From assembly GCF_029946515.1 (NCBI RefSeq), contig NZ_JARZHH010000067.1, positions 1-60,835 of the forward strand: a DNA stretch of 60,835 nucleotides. Direction: 5' to 3'. Each line of letters begins with the position of its first letter. The first letter of the stretch is position 1. This DNA is from Polyangium sp. 6x1 (GTDB taxonomy: Bacteria > Myxococcota_A > Polyangia > Polyangiales > Polyangiaceae). Under the pieces are notes generated by a model. It made no database searches. It saw only the letters and a program-made list of their open reading frames with translations, and was not told the origin of the DNA. Shown one piece after another: positions 35,129 to 45,217 of this stretch. A program made the translations under genes and the position numbers.

Positions 35129-35956
35129 TCAGCTCAGCGGCTCGTGGTGATCGTGGGCGACCACGCCGCGCTTCCAGTGCCCCGAGGCGTGCATTCGTGC
35201 GCGCGGAAAGCCTCGCTCGCGCACGAGCATGCGCATCACCGCAGCGGTCTCGGAGGCCTCACCGGCGAGCCAGACGAATCCATCGCTCGCATCGGGGAGC
35301 TCGGCCGCGCGCACGATGTCCACGAGCCGGTTTGCCATGTCCCCGGCTCCGGCCGCGTCCGCGCGGTGCACCCAGCGGGTCTGCACGCCTGACCGGGCAA
35401 GCTCGGGCCACGCGGCCTGGTCCGTCGTATCCTCCACCAGCGCGACCACGAAGGTATGCACGTTCGCCGGCGTCTCCTCGAGACGACGTGTCATCTCCGG
35501 CAATGCGGTCTCGTCGCCGACGAAGAGCTGCCACGCCGGTTGCAGCCGAAGCAGGCGCGAGCCGCGCGGCCCGGCGAGGCCGAGCACGTGGCCCTGCGTC
35601 GCGCGCGCCGCCCAGGAGGAGGCGACGCCATGCCCGTGCAACAAGAAGTCGACGTCGATCGTATCCGCGTGCCGTGCCCGGATGGTGTAATCGCGCGCAA
35701 TCGGACGCGCGCCCGTTGGCGGCCGAATTTCGCCGCGCTCGTCGACGACGGGCAGCACAGGCTCGGATTGTCCCTCGGCGGGAAACAAGAGCTTCACGTG
35801 GTCCTCGGGTGCCAGGGAGACGAAGCCCTCGAGCTCGGGACCGCCGAGCGTGATGCGACGCATACGCGGCGAGAGATCGCGGACACGGTCGACGCTCAAA
35901 CGGCGAACCTTCAGCGGGTGACGAACGAGCTCGAAGGGTGAGTCTTCACGGTTCAT
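35129..35956 (-). CDS. Siderophore-interacting FAD-dependent ferric reductase
   Basis: The 275-residue product belongs to the ViuB/SIP family: an FAD-binding beta-barrel with RDYTIRAR and the motif FLLHGHGVASSWA, followed by an NAD(P)H-binding-like half (about 140-275). It reduces ferric siderophore in the cytoplasm to free iron. I use the ATG at 35956, which has AGGAG 8 nt upstream; a GTG at 35965 would add three residues. No siderophore receptor is adjacent. Confidence 0.92.
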   Translation of the reverse strand: MNREDSPFELVRHPLKVRRLSVDRVRDLSPRMRRITLGGPELEGFVSLAPEDHVKLLFPAEGQSEPVLPVVDERGEIRPPTGARPIARDYTIRARHADTIDVDFLLHGHGVASSWAARATQGHVLGLAGPRGSRLLRLQPAWQLFVGDETALPEMTRRLEETPANVHTFVVALVEDTTDQAAWPELARSGVQTRWVHRADAAGAGDMANRLVDIVRAAELPDASDGFVWLAGEASETAAVMRMLVRERGFPRARMHASGHWKRGVVAHDHHEPLS

Positions 35957-35977
35957 GGAGGACACTCCTGCGCAGAA

Positions 35978-37654
35978 TCAGCGGGCGCGGGCAAGACGCT
36001 TCGCGAGATCGATGATGGCGTCGGGCTGGTGGAGGGCCTCCGTCGGGAGCAGCACGTCGACGTCGAGCCCATAACCGTCGAACGAGCGGCCATCGCCATA
36101 CATGTCGCTCATGCCCAATGCGATGCGAAATGGGAGCCGGGTTCGCGGCAGCACGGAGTAACCTGGCTGGATGAACTGCCCCACGCCGAAGGTATTCGTC
36201 CCAGCCACCACCGTGCCCGGCAGGCTCCGCAGCACGGTCACCATGTATTCACAGTCGCTCCCACAAGCGTGATTGACGAGCACGAGGACACGCAATGCGG
36301 AAGCAGCCTTGTTCGGCTCGAAGGGCTGTGCGCGGTACGTCTTCTTGTCACCGACGTCCTCGAAGGCTCGCTTGCATGGGCCGCCCTGGTCCGCGCTGGC
36401 CTCCTCGTCGAGAATGGCCTGCAGGCGGCTCCGCATCGATTCACGAATCGGGGGCGTGAGCCCCATCGACGTCATCGACGTGTAGCCAAAGCGGAGCCCG
36501 TGATACACGCACGAGGCGCCGACGCGCTTCCGCAGCCCCATGTGAGGCTCGAGCGTCGGGAAGGGGATCCACCTCTCCAGAGCCTGGAACGCGGCGTCGC
36601 CGCCGTCGTTGTCGCGCAGATCCACGAGGAGCACGCGATCCTTCGAGGACCTCTCCGGAAAGCTCGGCAGCGCGGCGTCGAGGCGCTCCGCGTTTCGCTT
36701 GGTGAAGGTCGGGAGCCGGATCGCGACGATCTCGGGAGAGACGCGCCTCGCGCTCGGTTGGTCCTCGGCGATCTTCGCGAGCGCGAGCGTGGGCGCGGGG
36801 CCATGGAAGGCCGACGTGACGTCGATCCATTCGGTGCCGCAATGAATGGATCGGTATTCGCCTCGGCTCGCCGGGTAGGCGATGTAGTGGACAGGGCGGA
36901 GCGCGGCTCCGCGCGCGTCGGGTTGAAACGCGGCGCGTGGCTGCTGGGCTTTATCGGCGGGATCGACGGCGACCTCGTCGCCGCTTTCGGTGCGGGCGCG
37001 ATCGCACGAAGAAGACGGCGCGCGGGCCAGCACGGCGCTGCGGCTCCCGCTCCCGAAGCGCAACCCGAGGGGCACGGTCGTGTGGTTGTCGAGCTGCGCG
37101 GCCATCAAATCCTTCATGGGAAGGAAGGCATCGCGCACGGTGATCGCCTTCTCGCCTTGCGCTTTCAGCTGCTCCCGCCAGCGAGCGAACCACCCGTCCC
37201 AGTCCCAACCGCGCTTGGCGGCGCTGTCCCACCCCCCGTAGGCGATGCGCATCGCTTTCTCGAGCACGTCGAGGTCCGCGAGCACCGCGGACGCTTCGAC
37301 CGTGGCGGTGCCCTTCGATCGCTCCACGCCGCCTTCGAACCAGCTCGACGGGACCACGAACGAGCGCCGTGAGAAAGGTTCGGCGAAGGGATCCGGGAGC
37401 ACGGGACCGTCCCCCGTGACGCGCAGGCCCAGCGACTCCCACCGAGCCTTCTCTCTCGCACGCTCTTCCTCGGAGACGACATCGACCTTCGCCGGGGCGG
37501 GCTTTGCCGCGACGGCGTGGACGTCCGCGCCGTGCACGGGCGCGGCGTCAGGCGCCCCAGGCGGCGTCACCGGCGTTTCGGGCCCGGCGGAGCCACAACC
37601 CTGGAGGAGGAGCGCGGAGAGCGAGGCGAGGAAGCGCATGCGCACGGTCGTCAT
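35978..37654 (-). CDS. S41-type peptidase lipoprotein
   Basis: The 558-residue product has a lipoprotein signal (C20 in LLLQGC) and a C-terminal domain with the S41 tail-specific protease pattern: RVLLVDLRDNDGGD (near 340-360), then VLVNHACGSDCEYM with the probable nucleophile S466 and E469, and GTNTFGVGQ. The long N-terminal part (about 30-300) is not recognised and has no clear PDZ domain. It would act in the envelope. The upstream spacer to 37829 holds CCCTCCGGGAGGG, a small inverted repeat. Confidence 0.75.
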   Translation of the reverse strand: MTTVRMRFLASLSALLLQGCGSAGPETPVTPPGAPDAAPVHGADVHAVAAKPAPAKVDVVSEEERAREKARWESLGLRVTGDGPVLPDPFAEPFSRRSFVVPSSWFEGGVERSKGTATVEASAVLADLDVLEKAMRIAYGGWDSAAKRGWDWDGWFARWREQLKAQGEKAITVRDAFLPMKDLMAAQLDNHTTVPLGLRFGSGSRSAVLARAPSSSCDRARTESGDEVAVDPADKAQQPRAAFQPDARGAALRPVHYIAYPASRGEYRSIHCGTEWIDVTSAFHGPAPTLALAKIAEDQPSARRVSPEIVAIRLPTFTKRNAERLDAALPSFPERSSKDRVLLVDLRDNDGGDAAFQALERWIPFPTLEPHMGLRKRVGASCVYHGLRFGYTSMTSMGLTPPIRESMRSRLQAILDEEASADQGGPCKRAFEDVGDKKTYRAQPFEPNKAASALRVLVLVNHACGSDCEYMVTVLRSLPGTVVAGTNTFGVGQFIQPGYSVLPRTRLPFRIALGMSDMYGDGRSFDGYGLDVDVLLPTEALHQPDAIIDLAKRLARAR

Positions 37655-37828
37655 GTCTGTGCCTGAGAAGCCTCTCCTCGAGTGGAGCTGCCCTTTGTCG
37701 CTGGCCTGTACGATTCGGCGCACGTTGCCACGCCGAGGCCGCCGCGTCGACGGCCGGCTCTCCACAGTTGACAGCCCCCTCCGGGAGGGCGCCATCATGT
37801 CCGCGTCCTCATCGGCAGGAGGCTGACC

Positions 37829-38614
37829 TTGCTGAAGCACCTCAACATCGACGAGATGGTCGCGCTCATCGCGCCCTGGGTGGACGACTCGAAGCGCAAG
37901 AGCGTCTTCCTCGCCATCCCCGAGATCGCGCCGCTGCACGGCAAGGTCCTGAAGGCTCACGAGGCCGTGCTCGCGATCCCGCAGACCAAGGCCACACCGA
38001 CCGCGCTCGCAGCGATCCTCGAGGAAGAGACGCTCGTCGACGCGCGGCACGATCACCTCGCCCGCGCCATCTCGCTCTCGCTCGACGCGCGGGCCGAGCT
38101 CTACCTCGCGGGGCACCCGCCCGACTTCGCGCGCGCCGCGCGGGCCCGGGACATCTCGCGCAAGCTCTTCCCGACGGGCCTGGCCATCGTGAGTGCGTCG
38201 CTGCTCGCGGAGTCGGGCAACACGGCGCGGGTCGCGCGGCTCATCCGGGACGAGGAGCCCTGGATGAACGAGTTCCTCGCGGAGATCCCGGCCGGCGCGC
38301 CCCCGCACACGCTGCGCGACGTGGTCGACGCGTGGATCGCGTCGGGCGCGCGCCTGGCCGAGCTGGAGAACGCGCGGGCCGAGCTCCTCGCGAAGGAAGC
38401 GGCGAAGCCCGAAGGCACGCTGTCGCCGCAAGCCGCGCGCACCTTGTGGCTGCGGATCGTCTCGCAGGTGCTCTCGAACCTGGAGCTCTCGGAAGCGCCG
38501 GCCGAGTACATCGAGGCGATCCGGCGGCCGGTCTTGCGCGCGTCGGAGCGAGCGGAGCGGCGGTACGCAGGGGAAAAAGGCGGCACGGAGGACGAGGCGC
38601 CGGTCGACACCTGA
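37829..38614 (+). CDS. Alpha-helical protein of unknown function
   Basis: The start is a TTG at 37829, chosen because AGGAGG lies exactly 6 nt upstream. The 261-residue product is almost all helical, with no signal or membrane segment, so it is cytoplasmic. I recognise no family. It sits between two unrelated genes and has a clean coding pattern (strong third-position GC). Confidence 0.75.
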   Translation: MLKHLNIDEMVALIAPWVDDSKRKSVFLAIPEIAPLHGKVLKAHEAVLAIPQTKATPTALAAILEEETLVDARHDHLARAISLSLDARAELYLAGHPPDFARAARARDISRKLFPTGLAIVSASLLAESGNTARVARLIRDEEPWMNEFLAEIPAGAPPHTLRDVVDAWIASGARLAELENARAELLAKEAAKPEGTLSPQAARTLWLRIVSQVLSNLELSEAPAEYIEAIRRPVLRASERAERRYAGEKGGTEDEAPVDT

Positions 38615-38710
38615 AGCCAGGGCGGCTCGTAGCAAGGGGACGTCAAGGCCCCACGGAGACGCCTCTGGCATGGCTTGACGGGGGCGGGGCGCAAACCGAC
38701 GATCGAAATC

Positions 38711-39532
38711 ATGGTTGCGCGGTTCGATGAAATCGTCGAGACCAAGGTCGACGCGCGGTGGACCGATTCATGTCAAGGCGTTGCGTGGACCGGGTCGCAC
38801 TGGGTATTCACCAGCAACGAGAACGGCAGCAGGCGCATCGTGACGTTCGACCGCGATGCCGATCTGCTGGACGAGCAGATCGTGAGCAGCGTCCTCATCA
38901 CCCAGGAGCTCCTGGGGCCGGGCTTGACGCTCCACCACGTGGGCGCCCCCTTTCATCACGAGGGCCGCGTGTACATCGACCATTTCGATGACACGCACAG
39001 CCATGCCCTGGTCTTCCGCGTGGGGCCCGATGGAAGCCTCGCCTATGAGAGATGGTTCACGCTGGACCGAGTCGACCCGGGCACGCGCTTGAACATCCTG
39101 GCCATCCACCCGTGGGACCGGACGATGTACATGGTCGCGGATGACATCCCCGAAAAGGCGACACTCTGGATTCACGACATGGATGGGCATTTCACGGGCA
39201 CAACCTTCCCTCTGGCCCCCCCCATCGCAGACAGCGGGTACGCGCAGGGCGGTTGCTTCACGCCGAACGGCCACCTTTACATCGCGTCCGGCAGAACGGG
39301 GCCGAAGCGCCAGAATATCTACTGTTACTCTGCCCTGAATGGGCGACGTCTCGGCTTGATTGGGGTCGACACCCCGGCTGAAGGAGAGGAGCTCGAGGGG
39401 ATCTGCTACGCCGACGTCACACGAAAAGGGCAAAGGGCACAGATCCACGGCGTCGTTTTGGCCAATCACCTCAGGGCCAAGGACGGTATTTTCTTCAAGT
39501 CTTTTGCCGCAACGGAACCCGAGCTCGTATGA
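38711..39532 (+). CDS. Probable beta-propeller protein of unknown function
   Basis: The 273-residue product from the ATG at 38711 shows repeated beta-strand blocks with GHLYIASGR, GRVYIDHFDD and RTMYMVADD, a pattern like a five- or six-bladed propeller. There is no signal peptide. A TTG at 38675 would add 12 residues. No catalytic motif stands out. Function is not known. Confidence 0.72.
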   Translation: MVARFDEIVETKVDARWTDSCQGVAWTGSHWVFTSNENGSRRIVTFDRDADLLDEQIVSSVLITQELLGPGLTLHHVGAPFHHEGRVYIDHFDDTHSHALVFRVGPDGSLAYERWFTLDRVDPGTRLNILAIHPWDRTMYMVADDIPEKATLWIHDMDGHFTGTTFPLAPPIADSGYAQGGCFTPNGHLYIASGRTGPKRQNIYCYSALNGRRLGLIGVDTPAEGEELEGICYADVTRKGQRAQIHGVVLANHLRAKDGIFFKSFAATEPELV

Positions 39533-39669
39533 ATCGGCGCTTGGGGTCGTGCTGCCCGTGCCCGTCGTTTGACGGTTCTCCGGGGAAGCCAGGTTCGCCG
39601 CCCGCGCCCCTCTCCCACCGCCTCCCGAGGAAGTTGGCCCTCGGGCCTCGCCGGCGCTAAGCGCGCTGT

Positions 39670-40446
39670 GTGCTGGCCAAGCGCATCATCCCGTGCCTCG
39701 ACGTGAAGGACGGACGCGTCGTCAAGGGCGTCCAGTTCGTCGGGCTCCGGGACGCGGGCGATCCCGTCGAGGCCGCCCGGCGCTACGACGAGGCGGGCGC
39801 GGACGAGATCACGTTCCTCGACATCACGGCCTCGCACGAGAAGCGCGGGACGTTGCTCGACATGGTGCGGGCGGCGGCGGATCAGATCTTCGTGCCGCTG
39901 ACCGTGGGCGGCGGCGTGGGGAGCGAGCGCGACATCGAGGCGCTGCTCGACGCGGGCGCCGACAAGATCGCGATCAACACGGCCGCCGTGCGAGAGCCCG
40001 AGCTCGTGGAGCGGGCGGCGGCCCGATGGGGCGCGCAGGCGATCGTGGTGGCGATCGACGCGCGGCGGGTCGGGGCTTCGTGGACCGTCGTGACGCACGG
40101 CGGGCGGCGGGAGACGGGGCTCGACGTGGTCGAGTGGTCGAAGCGGATCACGGGGCTCGGGGCGGGGGAGATCTTGCTGACGAGCATGGACCGGGACGGG
40201 ACGAAGGCGGGCTACGATCTCGCGCTGACGCGGGCCGTGGCGGACGCGGTGAGCGTGCCGGTGATCGCGTCGGGGGGCGTGGGGACGCTCGAGCATCTGT
40301 ACGAGGGCCTCGTCGCGGGAGGGGCGGACGCGGCGCTGTGCGCGTCGATCTTCCACGACGGGACGTACTCGGTGGCGGAGGCGAAGGCGTACCTCGCAGG
40401 GCGCGGGGTGCCGGTGCGGCTGGGCGATCAGAGAGGTGGATCGTGA
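39670..40446 (+). CDS. hisF: Imidazole glycerol phosphate synthase subunit HisF
   Basis: HisF makes imidazole glycerol phosphate and AICAR from PRFAR with ammonia from HisH, in histidine synthesis. The 258-residue barrel keeps the catalytic pair D11 (PCLDVKDGR) and D130 (VVAIDARR), the phosphate loop TVGGGV (78-83) and SGGV near 200. The GTG start at 39670 gives the normal length but has no strong ribosome binding site. No other his gene is in the window. Its TGA overlaps the GTG of the next gene (GTGA). Confidence 0.96.
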   Translation: MLAKRIIPCLDVKDGRVVKGVQFVGLRDAGDPVEAARRYDEAGADEITFLDITASHEKRGTLLDMVRAAADQIFVPLTVGGGVGSERDIEALLDAGADKIAINTAAVREPELVERAAARWGAQAIVVAIDARRVGASWTVVTHGGRRETGLDVVEWSKRITGLGAGEILLTSMDRDGTKAGYDLALTRAVADAVSVPVIASGGVGTLEHLYEGLVAGGADAALCASIFHDGTYSVAEAKAYLAGRGVPVRLGDQRGGS

Positions 40447-42341
40447 ATCGGGCGAACGTGACGCTTTCGGAGGTCCTCGGGGCCGCATCCGCGCGCGCGG
40501 CGGCGATGGTACCGGAGAGCGCGGGCTACCTCGTGCTCTCGCTCTGCGACGCGATCGGGAATCTGCCGATCCGGGTGGACCCCGGCGCGGTGACGCTCGC
40601 GCCGGACGGCGTGGTGGCCGTGGACCGGCAAGGCGAGGTGCTGTCGGGCGCGGAGGCGGCGCGCGGGCTGCGGGAGCTTCTGGCGAAGCTGCTCGCGGTG
40701 GCGACGGGCAGCGCGCCGGGGCTGTCCGCCGTGGCGAGGCCGCGGTCGCAGGCCGCCGAGCGAGGTCCGGGCATGGTGGCGGCGGAGATCGAGGCCGCGC
40801 TGGTGCCGCTGAACCGGGGCGCGGCCAAGCGAACGCTGGCGAGGCTGGCGAAGGAGACGGCGCGCGCCGTGGATGCAGGGCTCGTGGTCGAGCCGGCGCC
40901 GCTGCCGGCGCCGGTCGTGGTGGAGGCGCCGGTGGCTACGCCTGCACCGGCTCCCGCTCCCGTTGCCGCTCCCGTTGCCGCTCCCGCTGCCGCTCCCGTT
41001 GCCGCTCCCGCTGCCGCTGCCGCTCCCGCTCCCGTCTCCGTGCGCGTGGCGGCTCCCGCTTCGGTCACCGTGGTGGACAGCCCCGTTTCGATCGCGGACA
41101 TCCCGTCTCTGCCGTCGGAGCTGCTCTTCACCGCGCCGCCCTCGGCCCCGCTGCGGGAAGCGACGCCGACGCTCCAGGATCCGGTCTCCATCGCGGCCAC
41201 CGACGCGACGCCGATCTGCAACGTCGACCTCGCCTTGCTGGAAGCGCTGCCCGAGAGTGAACCGTCGAGCCCCGCCGCCGCGGTGCTCCCCGCCTCGGAG
41301 CCGGCCTCTGCGCAGGCGCCCGCGCCGGTCGTGCCCACGGTGTCCGATTCGACGCTGCTCTCGGCGCGGGAAGCGGCTGTCGAGCTCGTGCCGCCGGCGT
41401 CCATGTCGCCCGCGGCCGCGCCGGTGTCCGTGAAGGACGCGGCGACGCGCGTGACCCACGAGTCGACGTTGCCCTGGCCGGTCGGGCTCGGCATGCGCCC
41501 AGAGGCGCCGCGACCCGCGTCGGCGCGGTCCATCGCGGCGCCTTCGGTCCGCGTGGCGGAGGCGCCCGCGCCCGTGGTGGAGGCTCTCGCCGCGGTGAAC
41601 GTGGTGCCGTCGGAGCTACCGCCTTCGGCCGAGGAGCTGCTCAGCTTCGAGTTCGAGGTGCTCACGCCGTTGCCTTCGCCCGCCGTGGAAAAGGGCGTGG
41701 AGGCGCTGTCGCTCTCGGGATTCTCGGGCATGGTGGAAGCGCTCGAGCGGCCGGCGACGGAGCCGCCCGCGTCGGTGGAGCCGTCGGTATCGGTTTCGCC
41801 TTCGGTGTCGGTGAAGCCCGCGGTGGCCGTGGAGCCCGTGGCGTCCGCGGAGCCGCCGGCCGCGGCGCCGCAGGAGGCTCCGGCGGCGGCGGTCGTGGCG
41901 GCGCCTCCCGCGAAGACGGGGCCGGACCGCGTGGATGAGCTGCTCCATCGGTTCGCGCAGCCGGAGGGCGGCGAGGAGGCGCTGTTCCGGGCGACGGCGT
42001 CGAGCTTGAAGGAGCTCGCGGGGCTCGCGCCGACGCCTTATGCCCCGGCGGTCTTGCCGGCGATCCGCATCCCGGCGCGCCCGGAAGGCAAGAGCCCGGA
42101 CTGGCTGCCCCAGGCGCGAAAGGAGCCGGCGGAGATTGCGCCGCCGCCGCTCGTGCCGGTTTCACGAAAAATGGGGGCGCGGCTGCTCTGGCCGCTCGCC
42201 TTGCTGGTGCTGATCCTGGCGGGGACGGGGGTGCTCGCCTGGGCGAGGCCGGGGATTTTCGCGTGGGTGCCGCGGCTCTGGAAGGCCGCGCCGAGCGAAT
42301 CCGCCGAGAGGCCGGTGGCAGTGACCGACGACGGCGAGTAG
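40443..42341 (+). CDS. Proline/alanine-rich single-pass membrane protein
   Basis: The 632-residue product starts with a folded helical domain (about 1-135; [36 protein letters not shown]), then a long disordered Ala/Pro/Val region (about 145-540), and one hydrophobic helix near 585-605 with a short tail. There is no signal peptide, so the N-terminus is cytoplasmic. The linker contains CGCTCC-type hexamer repeats (40949-41037). Coupling to hisF by GTGA is a positional fact only; the role is unknown. Confidence 0.75.
   Translation: MNRANVTLSEVLGAASARAAAMVPESAGYLVLSLCDAIGNLPIRVDPGAVTLAPDGVVAVDRQGEVLSGAEAARGLRELLAKLLAVATGSAPGLSAVARPRSQAAERGPGMVAAEIEAALVPLNRGAAKRTLARLAKETARAVDAGLVVEPAPLPAPVVVEAPVATPAPAPAPVAAPVAAPAAAPVAAPAAAAAPAPVSVRVAAPASVTVVDSPVSIADIPSLPSELLFTAPPSAPLREATPTLQDPVSIAATDATPICNVDLALLEALPESEPSSPAAAVLPASEPASAQAPAPVVPTVSDSTLLSAREAAVELVPPASMSPAAAPVSVKDAATRVTHESTLPWPVGLGMRPEAPRPASARSIAAPSVRVAEAPAPVVEALAAVNVVPSELPPSAEELLSFEFEVLTPLPSPAVEKGVEALSLSGFSGMVEALERPATEPPASVEPSVSVSPSVSVKPAVAVEPVASAEPPAAAPQEAPAAAVVAAPPAKTGPDRVDELLHRFAQPEGGEEALFRATASSLKELAGLAPTPYAPAVLPAIRIPARPEGKSPDWLPQARKEPAEIAPPPLVPVSRKMGARLLWPLALLVLILAGTGVLAWARPGIFAWVPRLWKAAPSESAERPVAVTDDGE
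40949..41037. repeat. CGCTCC/CGTTGC hexamer repeat in the linker
   Basis: About fifteen hexamers of the types CGCTCC, CGTTGC and CGCTGC code for Pro-Val-Ala-Ala repeats. They belong to the same sequence class as the runs at 17731-17856 and 32322-32359 but on the opposite strand. Confidence 0.7.
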
Positions 42342-42362
42342 GGCGCGCGAGTCTGCGACGTT

Positions 42363-43319
42363 TTACCCCCGCTCGAACCATTCCTTCGTCGCGGCCGCGC
42401 CATTGGCCACGAGCTTGTCCTGCATCTCTTTCGACAGCGTGAATTCGGTCGTCGCCACGTCGGCGTCGTCGATGAAGATGGTCCGCGCGAGCGCGGCCTC
42501 GTCGAGGTGCAGCAGCGTCGACGAGGAAATGATGAACGAGACCAGGGCCTTCGCATAACTCTGGAAGTCGTCGACCTCCATCCGCGGGAGCCGCCAATCC
42601 TTGCGAGCGGCCTCGTTCTCCGCCTTCGTCCCCAGGCAAAAGCCGAGCGTCGCCGGCTGCACGTCCGGGCCGCGCGGCTCGGCGCCGAGGACCGGGGTCT
42701 TGTGGACGCCGTCGAAGAGGTCGATCGGGTAATTCCACGAGACGCCGCCGTCCACGTAGAGGTCGCCGTTGAAGGGATACGCCTCGAAGAAGAGCGGAAT
42801 GCTCATCGACATGCGCACGGCCTTGTAAATGGGGACGTCGGGGCGCGAGGCGGCCGAAAAGACCTCGGTCACGCGCTGCGAGAGGTTCGTCGTGACGACG
42901 TGGAGGCTCCGCGCGCGGCCAGGATACGCCGCGGCGAGGGCCGATAGCTCGGCGAACGTGAGGTCGGGCTGCGCGCGGCCGGTCAGGCGCTCGGTGAGGT
43001 GCGCGATCTGGCTGCGCAGCCAGTCCTCGGCGGTCTTTCCCGGGTGCACGCCATACGCGTCGAAGAGGCGCGAGGCGTCCCGAAACACCCAGCCCTTGCC
43101 GTCCATGAATTGCGAGAAATCGGTCTCGCGCAGGATCTTCTCGAGCTCGGCGGCCTCGACGCCGACCGCGAGGAACGCCGCCGTGATCGCGCCCGCCGAG
43201 GCGCCCGCGACCCGCGTGACGCCCCCGAGCAGCCCCCGCCGCTCGAGCTCCGCGATCGCGCCGGCATACGCGATCCCCTTCATCCCCCCGCCCTCGAACA
43301 CGAGATTCTCGATCTCCAT
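42363..43319 (-). CDS. Patatin-like phospholipase
   Basis: The 318-residue product has the oxyanion motif GGGMKG (10-15), the nucleophile S41 in GASAG, and D190 in DGG, the Ser-Asp dyad of the family. It hydrolyses acyl chains from lipids. No secretion signal is visible. The ATG at 43319 begins the known N-terminal motif (NLVFEGGGMKG), which fixes the start. A 126-bp spacer separates it from the divergent ATPase gene. Confidence 0.94.
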   Translation of the reverse strand: MEIENLVFEGGGMKGIAYAGAIAELERRGLLGGVTRVAGASAGAITAAFLAVGVEAAELEKILRETDFSQFMDGKGWVFRDASRLFDAYGVHPGKTAEDWLRSQIAHLTERLTGRAQPDLTFAELSALAAAYPGRARSLHVVTTNLSQRVTEVFSAASRPDVPIYKAVRMSMSIPLFFEAYPFNGDLYVDGGVSWNYPIDLFDGVHKTPVLGAEPRGPDVQPATLGFCLGTKAENEAARKDWRLPRMEVDDFQSYAKALVSFIISSSTLLHLDEAALARTIFIDDADVATTEFTLSKEMQDKLVANGAAATKEWFERG

Positions 43320-43445
43320 GGCACGAGCCCTCCATTGGACAGGGTATCCGGGGTGGGGGGCGGAGGTCATCCATGAACCGGTGGTCTCGCTTGAAAGCGC
43401 ATGGGCTTGGATGGCTGGCGTACAGGGACGTGGTAGGATCGCGGC

Positions 43446-44543
43446 ATGATCACGCGGTTCGAGGTCGATGGGTTCAAGTCGCTGCGGGATTTCGCGGTGG
43501 ATCTGGAGCCGCTCACCGTGTTCGTCGGCCCGAACGGCGCGGGGAAGTCGAACTTGCTGGAGGCGATGGCGTTGCTTGGACGGCTGGCCTCCATGCCCGT
43601 GGAGGAAGCGTTCAAGAAGGGGCGGGGACGGGTCCTCGATCAGTTCAGCCGGTTCGGGGGGGAGACCAGCCGGGCGATTCGATTTGCGGTCGAGGTGTCG
43701 CTGCGCGAGCCGATTGCGGTATCCACGGAAGAGGCGACGCCGCTGCCGACACAGTATCGATATGAGCTCAAGATCGAGCGCCGGGCACGCGATTCGGGGA
43801 TCGAGGAGCTCGTACGCACGCACAGGCGCAAGGTGGAAGTCATGGGGGAGGGCTATGTGGACAACTGGGAGAACGTCTACCATGCCATTACGGAAGAGCT
43901 GTCGTCCTTCCGCCTCCTCCACCTCGACGCCGCCCGCCTCCGCGAACCCAGCGAACGAATCAGCTCCGGTGTCCTCGCGCCCGACGCATCCAATCTCGCG
44001 GCCATTCTTGCCGATCTCCCTGCCCCCGTCCTCGGCGCGATTCGCGCCGATCTCGCCTCCCTCGTGCCGGGGCTCTCCGGCTTCGAAATCGTCCCGGAAG
44101 GGGACTCCCTGCGCCTCGATTTCAAGCTCTCAGGCGGAGAGCAACTCCCGGCGCGCCTCGCCTCTGACGGCACGCTGCGCGCCCTCGCGCTCCTCACGGT
44201 CCTCACGGTCGAGCCGCACCCGTCCGTCCTGGGAATCGAAGAGCCAGAGAATGGGATTTATCCGGGACGACTGCGCAGACTCCTGTCGATCCTGCGCGAT
44301 ACGGCAGTCTCGGACAATAAGACGCAGATCCTTCTCACCACGCACTCGCCCGTCGTCGTAGCGGCATTTCGTGACCAACCCCAGATGCTCCGCGTCGTGG
44401 ACGTCGTGGTTCGCGACGGCAAGCGTGAGACCCGCGCGCGCCCCGTGGGCAAGCCCAAGAAGCCGAGCGACAGCGCCTTCGTCGCCTCGCTGCGCGAGGT
44501 CGACATGCTGCTCCACGCCGCGGACGCAGAGGCGGCCGAATGA
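43446..44543 (+). CDS. AAA ATPase of a candidate split OLD-type system
   Basis: The 365-residue product resembles the ATPase half of OLD/RecF-like proteins (AAA_21 type): Walker A GPNGAGKS (28-35), Walker B LGIEEPENG (262-270), a signature-like LSGGEQ (228-233) and TTHSP (298-302). It has no TOPRIM domain of its own; the next gene supplies one and starts within its stop (ATGA). This split arrangement is known for several antiviral modules, such as PARIS and other ATPase/TOPRIM pairs. AGGAT lies 7 nt before the ATG. Confidence 0.9.
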   Translation: MITRFEVDGFKSLRDFAVDLEPLTVFVGPNGAGKSNLLEAMALLGRLASMPVEEAFKKGRGRVLDQFSRFGGETSRAIRFAVEVSLREPIAVSTEEATPLPTQYRYELKIERRARDSGIEELVRTHRRKVEVMGEGYVDNWENVYHAITEELSSFRLLHLDAARLREPSERISSGVLAPDASNLAAILADLPAPVLGAIRADLASLVPGLSGFEIVPEGDSLRLDFKLSGGEQLPARLASDGTLRALALLTVLTVEPHPSVLGIEEPENGIYPGRLRRLLSILRDTAVSDNKTQILLTTHSPVVVAAFRDQPQMLRVVDVVVRDGKRETRARPVGKPKKPSDSAFVASLREVDMLLHAADAEAAE

Positions 44544-45190
44544 CACGAAGCCGTATCTACCTTTGTGCTGCCCTCTATGCAGAGGGGCCAAGCGATTACG
44601 ATTTCCTCTCCCCACTCATCAATCGCTTGCTCGATCTGCTGGGAAACAGGCTTCTTCCAAGCAGGGTCGACGTCGCGGAGACCATCGGCATCGACGCTCC
44701 CATGCCGTATCCCCCGAAGCGAGACGATCGCATCGCCGCCGCTGTCGCCGAGCACTGGGGCGCCTTCACGCTGCTCGTCATCCATGCCGATGGCGCAGGA
44801 GACCCGGACGAAGCGCGGCAGACCTGCGTGACACCGGGGACCGCTCTGGCCGAGCAGGAATTTCCATCCCTCGTCAGCGTACCGTGCGTCCCTGTGCGCG
44901 AGCTCGAGGCCTGGATGCTCGCGGACGCGGAGGCGTTCCACACGCTCCTCGGTCGCGGGGCGAGCCCTTCTCTTCCAGCCGATCCCGAGCGTGAAGCCGA
45001 TCCAAAGCAGACGCTGCGGCGCATCCTTCAAGATGGGGATTTCCGCCGTGGCAGCGAGAGAGCCCATCGGCTCTTCGGCGAAGAAGTGCGCTTCGAGGCG
45101 CTGCGGAAGCTAGCGGCCTTCCAGCGCTTCGAGGCCGATCTTTGCGAGGCCATCCAGGCCATCGCGCGCGCTTCGGACGCCGCAGACTGA
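44540..45190 (+). CDS. DUF4276-like TOPRIM protein, partner of the ATPase
   Basis: The 216-residue product fits DUF4276-type proteins with a TOPRIM-like core: E15 in YAEGPSDYDFL, DGAGD (D84 and D88, the metal-binding acidic pair in HADGAGD) and ELEAWMLAD (121-129). In OLD-type nucleases these acids bind metal for DNA cleavage. The ATG overlaps the ATPase stop, so the pair is made together. I infer that it is the effector, with the ATPase as sensor or regulator. Confidence 0.85.
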   Translation: MTRSRIYLCAALYAEGPSDYDFLSPLINRLLDLLGNRLLPSRVDVAETIGIDAPMPYPPKRDDRIAAAVAEHWGAFTLLVIHADGAGDPDEARQTCVTPGTALAEQEFPSLVSVPCVPVRELEAWMLADAEAFHTLLGRGASPSLPADPEREADPKQTLRRILQDGDFRRGSERAHRLFGEEVRFEALRKLAAFQRFEADLCEAIQAIARASDAAD

Positions 45191-45217
45191 AATCTCCCGC
45201 CAATGCAAGGGTCCCCC

